A stretch of DNA of 5,150 nt from Chloroflexota bacterium. GTDB taxonomy: Bacteria; Chloroflexota; Dehalococcoidia; GIF9; AB-539-J10. Of this stretch, positions 1 through 5,150 are shown in pieces; position 1 is the stretch's first letter; each line of letters starts with the position of its first letter. Location: the NCBI GenBank assembly GCA_020346965.1, contig CP070793.1, forward strand, positions 142,020-147,169, given 5' to 3'. Both the position numbers and the translations under genes were made by a program. A model generated the notes under the pieces. That model made no database searches. It worked only from the letters and a program-made list of their open reading frames with translations, and was not told where the DNA came from.

Positions 1-664
1 GACCGTGGCTGGGGGCGATGATGTCAATCTTGTAACTCTTGAGCTTCTCTAAATGCTTCTCAATGCTGGTGCGGAAAGGCATCATGATTTCAGCAAAGTA
101 TCTTTTAGCTGCCTCATAGACCCGCCATTCATCGGTTACATACAGGTCGGTGGTAGCCAGATGGGAGCCAAAAAGGTCGCAAGGGAAGAGGATCTTATCC
201 TCCTGTAAATATGTAAGCATGGTCTCTGGCCAGTGTACCCAGGGGGCATGTATAAACTCCAGGGTTTTATCTCCTAGGGACAAAGTTTCACCGTCGCTTA
301 CAGTGACAAACCTTTCCTCCGGTACAAGTAACAGAGCCGCAAGCAAATCCCGGCCCTTTGGCGTGGTGACCACTTTAGCATCGGCGTACTTCTCAAGGAC
401 ATGGGGGATAGAACCAGCATGGTCTTGCTCGGCATGGTTGGCAATGACATAGTCAATGACGGGAACATTCTCAAGATACGCCATTAGAACATGTGTCAGG
501 GAAGGATCCACGGTGTCTATCAAAGCAACTTTCTGGCTGCCCTGAACCAGGTAAGAGTTATAGCTTGTTCCATCGGGAAGCGGTATCAGGGCGTCAAAGA
601 GACGCCTGTCCCAGTCGATAGCGCCTATCCAGTAAACATTCGGTTCTATTTGCCTTGCCTTCAT
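1..664 (-). CDS. fprA: A-type flavodiiron protein FprA, N-terminal part (truncated by window edge)
   Basis: Cytoplasmic flavodiiron protein that takes electrons from rubredoxin and reduces O2 to water (some members reduce NO). The visible 221 residues are the metallo-beta-lactamase-like diiron domain. All expected iron ligands are present: H77, E79, D81 and H82 in the NHAEQDH stretch, H144 in WVHWPET, D163 in CDLFGSH and H220 in APSHG. These positions fit those of known family members closely. The FMN-binding flavodoxin domain that should follow lies beyond base 1, so it cannot be confirmed. The ATG at 664-662 has a GGAAGG Shine-Dalgarno six bases upstream, and the protein begins with the usual family pattern (VYWIGAIDWDRRLF). 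It starts 13 bases after the PAS gene stop, so it is very likely co-transcribed with that gene and with hrb, its probable electron donor. Identification of the family is firm; O2 versus NO preference cannot be read from the sequence. Confidence 0.95.
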   Translation of the reverse strand, partial: MKARQIEPNVYWIGAIDWDRRLFDALIPLPDGTSYNSYLVQGSQKVALIDTVDPSLTHVLMAYLENVPVIDYVIANHAEQDHAGSIPHVLEKYADAKVVTTPKGRDLLAALLLVPEERFVTVSDGETLSLGDKTLEFIHAPWVHWPETMLTYLQEDKILFPCDLFGSHLATTDLYVTDEWRVYEAAKRYFAEIMMPFRTSIEKHLEKLKSYKIDIIAPSHG

Positions 665-677
665 CCTATGCCTTCCT

Positions 678-1067
678 TCAATACTGTAACAGCCTCTTTT
701 CACCTTCAATCTTCTTTATCTCCGTGATATCCTGCGTGGCTTCCAGCGTGCCCAAATACTTGCCCGTTTTGGCCCGCACGGCAAAATATCTTATGTATAC
801 TTGCTTCTCCCCGAGGTTTATCCAAAACTCGGCTGAATCCCTTTTGCCGCTTTTTAAATCGGACAATACCTGGTTCACCTTATCCACACTTTGCTTCGGG
901 TGACAGTTCTGGACCGATTTCCCGATCACTGAAGTCGGCCGTTTGAAAATTCTCGTTTCGTGCTTGTTCCAGAATCTAACTAAATCTTTCTCGTCAACGA
1001 AAGAAATTTCCACTGGTATTGTTTCTAATATTCGTTCTAGTTGTTCTTGGCTTAGGTTTTCTATCAT
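678..1067 (-). CDS. Stand-alone PAS domain protein, DUF438 C-terminal type
   Basis: A 129-residue protein that is essentially one PAS domain. It resembles the C-terminal PAS domain of DUF438 proteins, which normally follows a DUF438 region and a hemerythrin-like (HHE) region; neither is present here. Visible landmarks are a short amphipathic N-terminus, the PAS core start at about residue 18 (PVEISFVDEKD), an NCHPKQSV motif at 54-61 with C55 and H56 as possible cofactor or redox residues, the AEFWINL strand at 79-85, and the closing GTLEATQDITEIK strand and helix at 106-118. No output domain, signal peptide or membrane segment is seen. The ATG at 1067 lies 10 bases after the hrb stop; the nearest Shine-Dalgarno is a GAGGAG inside the end of hrb, suggesting translational coupling. 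Location between electron donor Hrb and acceptor FprA suggests a sensing or docking role in the same pathway; ligand and partner are unknown. Confidence 0.9.
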   Translation of the reverse strand: MIENLSQEQLERILETIPVEISFVDEKDLVRFWNKHETRIFKRPTSVIGKSVQNCHPKQSVDKVNQVLSDLKSGKRDSAEFWINLGEKQVYIRYFAVRAKTGKYLGTLEATQDITEIKKIEGEKRLLQY

Positions 1068-1077
1068 CGTTACACCA

Positions 1078-1767
1078 TCACTCCTCTATTTTTTCGAACT
1101 GGTCTTTGCTCGCTCCGCATACAGGGCATACCCAATCATCCGGTATTTCCTCGAAAGGCGTTCCCGGTTTTATATCGCCGTCGGGGTCGCCTGACTCGGG
1201 GTCATAGATATATCCACAGACACTGCATTTGTATTTCGCCATTTTGGTTACCTTCTCCTTTCTTTCTTCAATGTAGCCCGGGGCTGTCTTGGGAGTGGTG
1301 CCTCTCTTAACTTGATGGTAGTAGGCATACGACATTGGTTCACCTTCGCTGATAACGTCCGCTCCCACAACTTCCCCTATGAATATAGTGTGACTCCCGA
1401 CATTCACTTGATCAATTACTCTGGCTTCGAGATAAGCCAGCGTATGGTCCAGTATTATAGGGGCCTTAGTTTCACCTAATTTGTAATTGATATCTTTGAG
1501 TTTGTCTATTTCCCGACCGGATTTAAAGCCAAAATGGCCGATAAAGGAGAGCGGCGTGTCCTGCGACAGTATGGAAGCAGTGAAGACTTTGCTCTCGGTG
1601 ATAAACTCGTGTGTCAGGTTCTGCTTGTTGATGCACACGGATATAGTGGGAGGCTCAGAGGTGACTTGAACCACCGTATTGGTGATTTGTGCATTCAGCT
1701 TTCCTTGCTTTTGAGATGCCACCACATATATTCCGTAGCTTAAACTGCGTAGAGCTTTCGTATTAAT
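1078..1767 (-). CDS. hrb: High-molecular-weight rubredoxin: flavin reductase-rubredoxin fusion
   Basis: A 229-residue cytoplasmic electron carrier. Residues 1 to about 160 are a flavin reductase-like (FMN-binding split barrel) domain with the family stretches [19 protein letters not shown] and GREIDKLKD; it should take electrons from NAD(P)H. Residues 176-229 are a complete rubredoxin with C181, C184, C214 and C217 binding one iron. In Moorella thermoacetica such a protein reduces FprA, and fprA lies two genes downstream here. Start choice: no ATG, GTG or TTG is in frame between the upstream stop (1807-1809) and a GTG at 1725. Starting at that GTG would remove the conserved opening ([13 protein letters not shown]), and it has only a weak ribosome site. 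An ATT at 1767-1765 has AGGAG seven bases upstream and gives the family-like N-terminus [13 protein letters not shown] therefore extend the gene to 1767; the start codon could also be a sequencing error for ATG. Confidence 0.9.
   Translation of the reverse strand: MNTKALRSLSYGIYVVASQKQGKLNAQITNTVVQVTSEPPTISVCINKQNLTHEFITESKVFTASILSQDTPLSFIGHFGFKSGREIDKLKDINYKLGETKAPIILDHTLAYLEARVIDQVNVGSHTIFIGEVVGADVISEGEPMSYAYYHQVKRGTTPKTAPGYIEERKEKVTKMAKYKCSVCGYIYDPESGDPDGDIKPGTPFEEIPDDWVCPVCGASKDQFEKIEE
1240..1261 (-). promoter_or_regulatory. Internal Shine-Dalgarno and ATG in front of the rubredoxin domain of hrb
   Basis: Inside hrb the minus strand carries AAAGGAGAAGG (1261-1251), eight bases, then ATG (1242-1240) in frame. 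Translation from here would give a complete 54-residue rubredoxin beginning [10 protein letters not shown], the normal length and N-terminus of a free rubredoxin. It may be a relic of fusion between two neighbouring genes, a true second start giving free rubredoxin, or chance purine-rich coding for Glu, Arg and Lys in the linker. The motif is seen; its use is inferred. Confidence 0.5.
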
Positions 1768-1779
1768 CGCTAAACTCCT
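1765..1779 (-). promoter_or_regulatory. Ribosome binding site and probable AUU start codon of hrb
   Basis: Reading the minus strand, AGGAG (1779-1775) is followed by seven bases (TTTAGCG) and then ATT (1767-1765), in frame with hrb. This is ideal Shine-Dalgarno spacing. The next in-frame standard start, GTG at 1725, would cut off conserved residues. AUU is a genuine but rare bacterial start, best known from infC, where it makes translation sensitive to initiation factor IF3. The codon is read directly; its use as a start is inferred. Confidence 0.65.
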
Positions 1780-1877
1780 ATCGGTACCATTAGCATAAGG
1801 TACTTTTCACCGGCTTCGATTCTCTGCTGTAATTCAAGAGTTAGTCAGAGTGGCAATCCCTCCATATCCGCACATAA

Positions 1878-1889
1878 GACGATATCGTC
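1878..1889. repeat. Perfect 12-base palindrome in the spacer upstream of hrb
   Basis: GACGATATCGTC is its own reverse complement. It lies 24 bases beyond the stop of the ferritin-like gene and about 110 bases before the hrb start. As RNA it could form only a short stem with an AUAU loop, and no T-run follows, so it is a poor terminator. A dimeric regulator binding site is the more natural reading, since it sits just downstream of a possible promoter at 1900-1927. The rest of the 145-base spacer holds no convincing gene. Confidence 0.4.
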
Positions 1890-1899
1890 CTTGCTAGCT

Positions 1900-1927
1900 A
1901 TTATCGGATTCTTTAAGCTCCATCCAA
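1900..1927 (-). promoter_or_regulatory. Possible weak promoter for hrb-PAS-fprA
   Basis: On the minus strand TTGGAT (1927-1922), 16 bases, and GATAAT (1905-1900) resemble sigma70 -35 and -10 boxes. The -10 matches five of six consensus bases, the -35 only three. It overlaps the stop codon of the ferritin-like gene and would start transcription near 1893, leaving a leader of about 125 bases. This would let hrb-PAS-fprA be expressed separately from the desulforedoxin-ferritin pair, but read-through from the upstream promoter is equally possible. Confidence 0.25.
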
Positions 1928-2443
1928 TGACCAATGTTCGCTTTTAGTGAACCACCCCGCCGGGTCACTGAGATACTCATAGGAATCGACAAGGGCGAGA
2001 TGGTGCCCCCGCTCCTCGCCCGCCAGGGTCTCATAGAACCTCTTTTCCACAGGGAGTGTGCTTTCTTCGCTTCGGGAATCATACAAATTGTAAGACTTGA
2101 TCTCCATATCCATAGCTATCTTGATAGCTTCAAGCTCAGACTTAGCCACTGTCGTCTTGCTGCCCATAGCTTTGGTGGCTTCGAAGAAAAGAGACTTCAG
2201 TCTTTGCCCTTTCTCAGATGATGGCTCTACATCAGGCCAATTTTGCCCTTTCTTAAGGGTGTCATATATTCCCTCGAATTTCTTACAGTGAATTTCCTCT
2301 TCATTAGCCAGGTGTTGAAATAAATCCTTAGCTAGCTTATTGCTGCTTTTCTGGCTTGCCTGCTGGTAAAACTCCTTGCCCTCTGTCTCCATCCGAACAG
2401 CAAGCTGGAGCACCTCTATTGTCCGGGCTTGTTCGTTTTCCAT
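1913..2443 (-). CDS. Ferritin-like diiron protein, rubrerythrin family without rubredoxin domain
   Basis: A 176-residue four-helix-bundle protein of the rubrerythrin/COG1633 type. Duplicated helix pairs carry the diiron ligands: E19 in helix A (RMETEGKEFY), E49 and H52 in helix B (NEEEIH), E114 in helix C (MDMEIKSYNLY) and E144 and H147 in helix D (EERGHH). The tail DPAGWFTKSEHWSLDG is typical of this family. Unlike classical rubrerythrin it lacks the C-terminal Cys4 rubredoxin domain, so it would need an outside electron donor, possibly the desulforedoxin encoded 21 bases upstream or the Hrb rubredoxin. Likely role: cytoplasmic reduction of hydrogen peroxide, or handling of iron, during oxygen exposure. 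The ATG at 2443 has an AAAGGGGGTGAG ribosome site. A minus-strand reading frame at 1894-2082 overlapping its 3' end is a shadow. Family is firm; the exact substrate is not. Confidence 0.92.
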   Translation of the reverse strand: MENEQARTIEVLQLAVRMETEGKEFYQQASQKSSNKLAKDLFQHLANEEEIHCKKFEGIYDTLKKGQNWPDVEPSSEKGQRLKSLFFEATKAMGSKTTVAKSELEAIKIAMDMEIKSYNLYDSRSEESTLPVEKRFYETLAGEERGHHLALVDSYEYLSDPAGWFTKSEHWSLDGA

Positions 2444-2464
2444 TCACTCACCCCCTTTAGAACC

Positions 2465-2590
2465 TTATGAGCTGATTAATTCCATATCCTCACCACAACA
2501 GACCAGAGTACCGCCGCCAGCTTTGGTCACCGTCACTTCATTGCCACAGATATTGCAGCGATATTCTTCGCCAACTTCCTTAACGGCCAT
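2465..2590 (-). CDS. Desulforedoxin, free-standing FeS4 protein (41 aa)
   Basis: A 41-residue protein that matches desulforedoxin, also found as the N-terminal domain of desulfoferrodoxin. It has C12-X2-C15, fifteen residues, then adjacent C31-C32, with the signature [12 protein letters not shown]. This pattern gives a distorted tetrahedral Fe(Cys)4 centre, and the Desulfovibrio gigas protein is a homodimer. It should act as a small cytoplasmic electron carrier. The ATG at 2590 is preceded by a near-perfect AAAGGAGG six bases upstream, one of the strongest ribosome sites in the window. It is the first gene of the antioxidant cluster, 21 bases before the ferritin-like gene, and lies about 165 bases downstream of a good promoter. 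No superoxide reductase catalytic domain follows it in this window, so it is not simply the start of a longer desulfoferrodoxin: it ends at a TAA (2467-2465). Confidence 0.93.
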   Translation of the reverse strand: MAVKEVGEEYRCNICGNEVTVTKAGGGTLVCCGEDMELISS

Positions 2591-2761
2591 TTCTATCCTC
2601 CTTTACAATGTTGCTTATTTGCTGAATATCCACAGGTAGTAAGGGTAATATTGACCAACATCGCCTGAACGAATTCCTGCAGACTAGCTTTGCCTGTAGC
2701 TTATATGCCATCGACCGCGCCCCGCCACAAGGCTAGGCAAGTAGAGTACCGAGTTCTCTTA

Positions 2762-2790
2762 ATAATAGAGCAGAAGCCAGTTTCCGTCAA
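2762..2790 (-). promoter_or_regulatory. Sigma70-type promoter for the desulforedoxin-led cluster
   Basis: On the minus strand TTGACG (2790-2785), exactly 17 bases, then TATTAT (2767-2762) match the -35 and -10 consensus at five of six bases each. Transcription should start near 2755, giving a leader of about 165 bases before the desulforedoxin ATG. An imperfect palindrome (AGAG...CTCT, 2743-2759) overlaps the expected start point and could be an operator. The promoter lies 68 bases after the antiporter stop, so the antioxidant genes are probably a separate transcript. I see no recognisable PerR or Fur box and no riboswitch, and no strong terminator in the spacer between antiporter and promoter. 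Confidence 0.6.
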
Positions 2791-2857
2791 ACAATGGTGA
2801 GGTGAAGGGTCGTGTCGTAATGCTTGTGGCTAGCTCAATGTGAATTCGATATTCCAC

Positions 2858-4072
2858 CTATGCTTTCGTTTCGGTACTCTCCGCTGGCGGTTTCCTAGCA
2901 AAGAGGGGAATACCTACGGCTGAGATTATGACAGTGACTGCGATGACCACTATGGTTATCTCAGGATAAAGCCGGGCATTGGGAATTGCCGAGATAGCAG
3001 CTATTTCAGCTACCACGGCAGCGGATAGACCTCGAGGCATCATGGTAGTCAGTATTCCGGTGCTGGCACGCAATCGCTTTTTGCCTATGGTAATAGCAGG
3101 GACTACTATGAATCTTACGCCCAATAGCACCAGGGATAGGAGAATACTCGGTACGATTACGTCGGGGTCGTCAAAGGTTATCATCAGTCCCAGGTAAGCA
3201 AAGAAAACGGTCTTCACTATGAAATATATTTGTGAGTGGAACGTCATCATGGTATTGTGGATCTCGGCAGTCCTCTTAGTGCGTAGAAATCTGGCAAAAT
3301 CCGTGCCGTTTCCCAGGATTAGCCCAAATACGAGAGCGAAAATTGCCCCGCTGCCCTGTAGACTCTCCACAGCGAGATAAAGCAGGAAAAGTACAGCTAA
3401 CGTCAAGATATCATCGTATAGTTCGCCTTCTATGAAGGTCAGTACCCAGAGCCAGGCAAAACCAGCGGCGCCACCGATTCCCAGTCCTATAAGAAAGCGC
3501 ACGCCGATAGCTCTGGCAATTACGGGACCTATATTCCCTGTTGCCCCAACGGTCATGACTTCCAGGATAACTAGGGCAATCACAATCTTCAGGGCACCAT
3601 TAAGAGCCGATTCTATATTTAGCAGGCATGAGACCTCAGCGGAGACTTTGGCTCGCTTAACGAGAGGCATTACGATAGCAGGACTTGTGCCGCCCACGAT
3701 GGCGCCAAGCAACAGGCTACTCATTAAATCCCAATCCAGAACGTAGTGAACGAAGGTTGCCGCCACTGCCATGCTGGCCCCCATGCCCACTAAAGAGAGC
3801 GATATTGCCCTGGGCGCATTAGCCCGTACTTCGGAGAAATCAAGGCCCAAACCGCCGTTGAATAGAATCACAACTAGGGATAGTTTTGCTATTACTGGCG
3901 CTGCCGGAGCTATCCAGGCTGGATCTACGATGTGCAAGACAGGTCCTGCCACGTAACCCAAAGCCAATAGCACTAATATGTCGGGAAAACTTACCTTCTT
4001 GAAAAGGTAATCCCCTAGGAATCCAATCGCGAACAGGACTCCCAGGATCGCCAATATATGTGTAGCTGTCAT
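2858..4072 (-). CDS. Cation:proton antiporter, CPA1/NhaP type, with altered ion-site residues
   Basis: A 404-residue inner-membrane protein with roughly 12-13 hydrophobic segments, the normal length for archaeal- and bacterial-type NhaP antiporters, which exchange Na+ or K+ for H+. Family landmarks: FNGGLGLDF (71-79), GAIVGGTSPAIVMPLVKR (123-140), NIESALNG (152-159), SGAIFALVFGLILGN (241-255), FHSQIYFIVKTVFFAYLGL (278-296) and MMPRGLSAAVVAEIAA (344-359) with conserved R347. The discontinuous-helix ion site normally reads Asn-Asp at the ESxxND position; here it is N158-G159 (codon GGT at 3598-3596, one base from GAT). The Asp often found after the conserved Thr is S130, as in some subfamilies. 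E154 and S155 remain. Ion specificity cannot be assigned, and transport activity itself is in doubt. The ATG at 4072 has AAGGCGG seven bases upstream. It is flanked by spacers of 207 and 267 bases and is probably monocistronic; the role may be pH or Na+ homeostasis. Confidence 0.9.
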   Translation of the reverse strand: MTATHILAILGVLFAIGFLGDYLFKKVSFPDILVLLALGYVAGPVLHIVDPAWIAPAAPVIAKLSLVVILFNGGLGLDFSEVRANAPRAISLSLVGMGASMAVAATFVHYVLDWDLMSSLLLGAIVGGTSPAIVMPLVKRAKVSAEVSCLLNIESALNGALKIVIALVILEVMTVGATGNIGPVIARAIGVRFLIGLGIGGAAGFAWLWVLTFIEGELYDDILTLAVLFLLYLAVESLQGSGAIFALVFGLILGNGTDFARFLRTKRTAEIHNTMMTFHSQIYFIVKTVFFAYLGLMITFDDPDVIVPSILLSLVLLGVRFIVVPAITIGKKRLRASTGILTTMMPRGLSAAVVAEIAAISAIPNARLYPEITIVVIAVTVIISAVGIPLFARKPPAESTETKA

Positions 4073-4122
4073 CTTTTGTCCGCCTTATTTGTTGGGACTA
4101 AACCGTACGATGATCAGTTCCT

Positions 4123-4136
4123 TTGGTAGATACCAA
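4123..4136. repeat. Small inverted repeat in the antiporter 5' region
   Basis: TTGGTA and TACCAA are exact inverted copies separated by two bases. They lie about 50 bases before the antiporter start and just downstream of the TATAAT box at 4147-4152, so they would be at the 5' end of its transcript. This could be an operator or a small 5' UTR hairpin (five pairs with a four-base loop). Fourteen bases is short enough to arise by chance. Confidence 0.3.
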
Positions 4137-4146
4137 GCCTCATATT

Positions 4147-4152
4147 ATTATA
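4147..4152 (-). promoter_or_regulatory. Possible -10 box for the antiporter gene
   Basis: The minus strand shows a perfect TATAAT about 75 bases upstream of the antiporter ATG. No -35-like hexamer is found 16-18 bases further upstream (the sequence there is around ACCCAG), and there is no extended TGn motif. It may be an activator-dependent promoter or a chance match in an AT-rich patch. Its location in the only spacer between argS and the antiporter is the main support. Confidence 0.3.
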
Positions 4153-4179
4153 TCTTTGAGACAACCGCTCTGGGTAGTA

Positions 4180-4203
4180 GCACGATTCCGCCTGAGAATC
4201 TGC
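4180..4203. repeat. Hairpin-forming inverted repeat downstream of argS
   Basis: GCA-C-GATTC (4180-4188) pairs with GAATC-TGC (4196-4203), giving eight base pairs with a single bulged C and a seven-base loop. It lies about 80 bases after the argS stop. No T-run follows on either strand, so it is not a standard intrinsic terminator; it could stabilise the 3' end of the argS mRNA. Nothing else gene-like is seen between 4073 and 4279. Confidence 0.3.
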
Positions 4204-4279
4204 GTAATACTATGCTGGATTTTGTACTTCTCTGATAGAGTTCCACATATGCGGGCTTTTCGAACCTCGAGAGGGACAA

Positions 4280-5150
4280 TTACATCTTTTCCGGTGCGCT
4301 CATACCCATAAGGCGGAGGACTTTGGCCAGGGCGATTTGAGTTGCCTTGACCAGTTTGAGACGTGCCTTAGTTAGCGCTTCGTCTTCGGAGACGACCCGG
4401 CATTGCTTATAGAAGCTGTGAAATACGGTAGCCAAATCCTGGGCATAATATGGCAAGTGGTGGGGCTCGAGAGTAACTGCCACCTGTTCTACTATTTCGG
4501 GTAGCAGTATTAAGCGGCGAATTAAGGTGAGTTCCGGTTCGGTGGTGAGCAGGGAAACGTCGCCCTGACTGCAGTCTATCTCCCGGTCTTTAGCGAACTG
4601 CAGAATGCTGGCGATCCGGGCGTGAGCATATTGAACGTAATACACAGGATTGTCCGCTGATTGCCGCTTGGCCAGCTCTATATCGAAGTCCATCTGGCTG
4701 TCAGCAGAACGGGAGAGGAATATAAAACGACAGGCATCAGAGCCGACCTCGTCTATCACCTCTTTCAAAGTGATGATATCGCCGCTGCGCTTGGATACTT
4801 TGACTATCTCCTTCCCACGCCGTAGGGTGACTAGCTGACAGATTATTATCTTAAGCCGCTCGGGGTCACTTCCCAAAGCCTTGAGCACCGCTTTCATCCT
4901 AGGGACATGCCCCTGGTGGTCAGCCCCCCAGATATTAATCACCCGGTCAAAGCGGCGCTCTATGAACTTGTTGTAGTGATAGGCAATATCCGAGGCAAAG
5001 TAGGTGGGTGAGCCATCGCCGCGCACCACTACATTGTCCTTATCCTCACCCAGGGCAGTAGAGACAAACCAGGTAGCACCCTCCTTTTCTGTAAGATAAC
5101 CCCCTTGTCGCAGCAGTGATAGTGCTGTCTGGTACTGGCCGTTGTCATAA
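4280..5150 (-). CDS. argS: Arginyl-tRNA synthetase, C-terminal 289 residues (start outside window)
   Basis: Class I synthetase that charges tRNA-Arg in the cytoplasm. The frame is open to the window edge, with 40 further codons upstream of the first in-frame GTG at 5029, so the true start and the HIGH motif lie beyond base 5150. Visible parts: the catalytic-domain end with [20 protein letters not shown], the [16 protein letters not shown] segment, the KMSKS-equivalent written KVSKRSG, then the [14 protein letters not shown] motif that opens the DALR anticodon-binding domain, ending in the classic [10 protein letters not shown] tail. That tail and overall wording resemble Dehalococcoidia-type ArgS, from memory. 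The stop is TAA at 4282-4280. It is an essential housekeeping gene with no functional link to the genes downstream beyond sharing a strand. Confidence 0.97.
   Translation of the reverse strand, partial: YDNGQYQTALSLLRQGGYLTEKEGATWFVSTALGEDKDNVVVRGDGSPTYFASDIAYHYNKFIERRFDRVINIWGADHQGHVPRMKAVLKALGSDPERLKIIICQLVTLRRGKEIVKVSKRSGDIITLKEVIDEVGSDACRFIFLSRSADSQMDFDIELAKRQSADNPVYYVQYAHARIASILQFAKDREIDCSQGDVSLLTTEPELTLIRRLILLPEIVEQVAVTLEPHHLPYYAQDLATVFHSFYKQCRVVSEDEALTKARLKLVKATQIALAKVLRLMGMSAPEKM

Noticed and set aside
150..1207. Several plus-strand frames opposite fprA, PAS and hrb
   Set aside because: The minus strand encodes clear, conserved proteins throughout; the plus-strand products are low-complexity or lack any family pattern and have no matching ribosome sites.
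1894..2082. Minus-strand frame overlapping the 3' end of the ferritin-like gene
   Set aside because: It is a shadow: the other frame carries the conserved diiron ligands and the family C-terminus up to its own stop at 1913.
2580..2711. Minus-strand 43-codon reading frame in the leader of the desulforedoxin gene, overlapping its start
   Set aside because: Starts at ATG 2711 without a good Shine-Dalgarno, its product has no recognisable pattern, and it ends inside the desulforedoxin gene. A leader peptide cannot be excluded, but nothing supports it.
2722..2830. Inverted CCACAAG / CTTGTGG copies about 90 bases apart in the spacer after the antiporter
   Set aside because: Seven bases at that distance are expected by chance, and they do not flank any mobile element or gene.
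2979..3956. Plus-strand frames opposite the antiporter
   Set aside because: Antisense shadows of a membrane protein gene; products are rich in Thr, Arg, Ser and Pro, as expected from reversed hydrophobic codons.
4245..4270. GGTTCGAA on the minus strand, resembling a tRNA T-loop
   Set aside because: The flanking bases do not form a T stem and no acceptor, D or anticodon arms can be assembled around it.
4264..4275. CCTCGAGAGG as a terminator hairpin after argS
   Set aside because: Only four pairs with a two-base loop and no T-run on either side; not a credible terminator.
1..5150. CRISPR array, insertion sequence, phage or attachment site
   Set aside because: No spaced direct repeats, transposase or integrase coding, or long terminal inverted repeats were seen anywhere in the window.

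Overview
The window reads as a piece of a strictly anaerobic bacterial chromosome. Every convincing gene lies on the minus strand, so gene order runs from base 5150 down to base 1. The ArgS C-terminus and the collection of small rubredoxin- and desulforedoxin-type iron proteins suggest an anaerobe. Chloroflexota (Dehalococcoidia-like) is my best guess from the feel of the ArgS tail, but I cannot prove it from sequence alone.

Layout in transcription order: (1) the C-terminal 289 codons of arginyl-tRNA synthetase (4280-5150, start outside the window); (2) a 207-base spacer with a TATAAT-like box and two small inverted repeats; (3) a 404-residue CPA1/NhaP-type cation:proton antiporter (2858-4072), whose usual Asn-Asp ion-binding pair reads Asn-Gly; (4) a 267-base spacer with a well-formed sigma70-type promoter (TTGACG, 17 bases, TATTAT); (5) a 41-residue free-standing desulforedoxin (2465-2590), too short for ordinary ORF lists; (6) a 176-residue rubrerythrin-like diiron protein without a rubredoxin tail (1913-2443); (7) a 145-base spacer with a 12-base perfect palindrome; (8) a flavin reductase-rubredoxin fusion (high-molecular-weight rubredoxin, Hrb; 1078-1767), which appears to start at an AUU codon; (9) a stand-alone PAS protein of the DUF438 C-terminal type (678-1067); (10) the N-terminal 221 residues of an A-type flavodiiron protein, FprA (1-664, truncated by the window edge).

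Genes 5-10 form an oxygen and peroxide defence module. In the scheme known from Moorella thermoacetica, NAD(P)H electrons enter the flavin reductase domain of Hrb, pass to its rubredoxin domain and then to FprA, which reduces O2 (or NO) at a diiron site. The diiron ferritin-like protein probably handles peroxide, and desulforedoxin is a small FeS4 electron carrier. The tight hrb-PAS-fprA spacing (10 and 13 bases) implies one translationally coupled unit. The unusual parts are the PAS protein sitting exactly between electron donor and acceptor, the probable AUU start of hrb, and the intact Shine-Dalgarno and Met inside hrb that could release a free rubredoxin.
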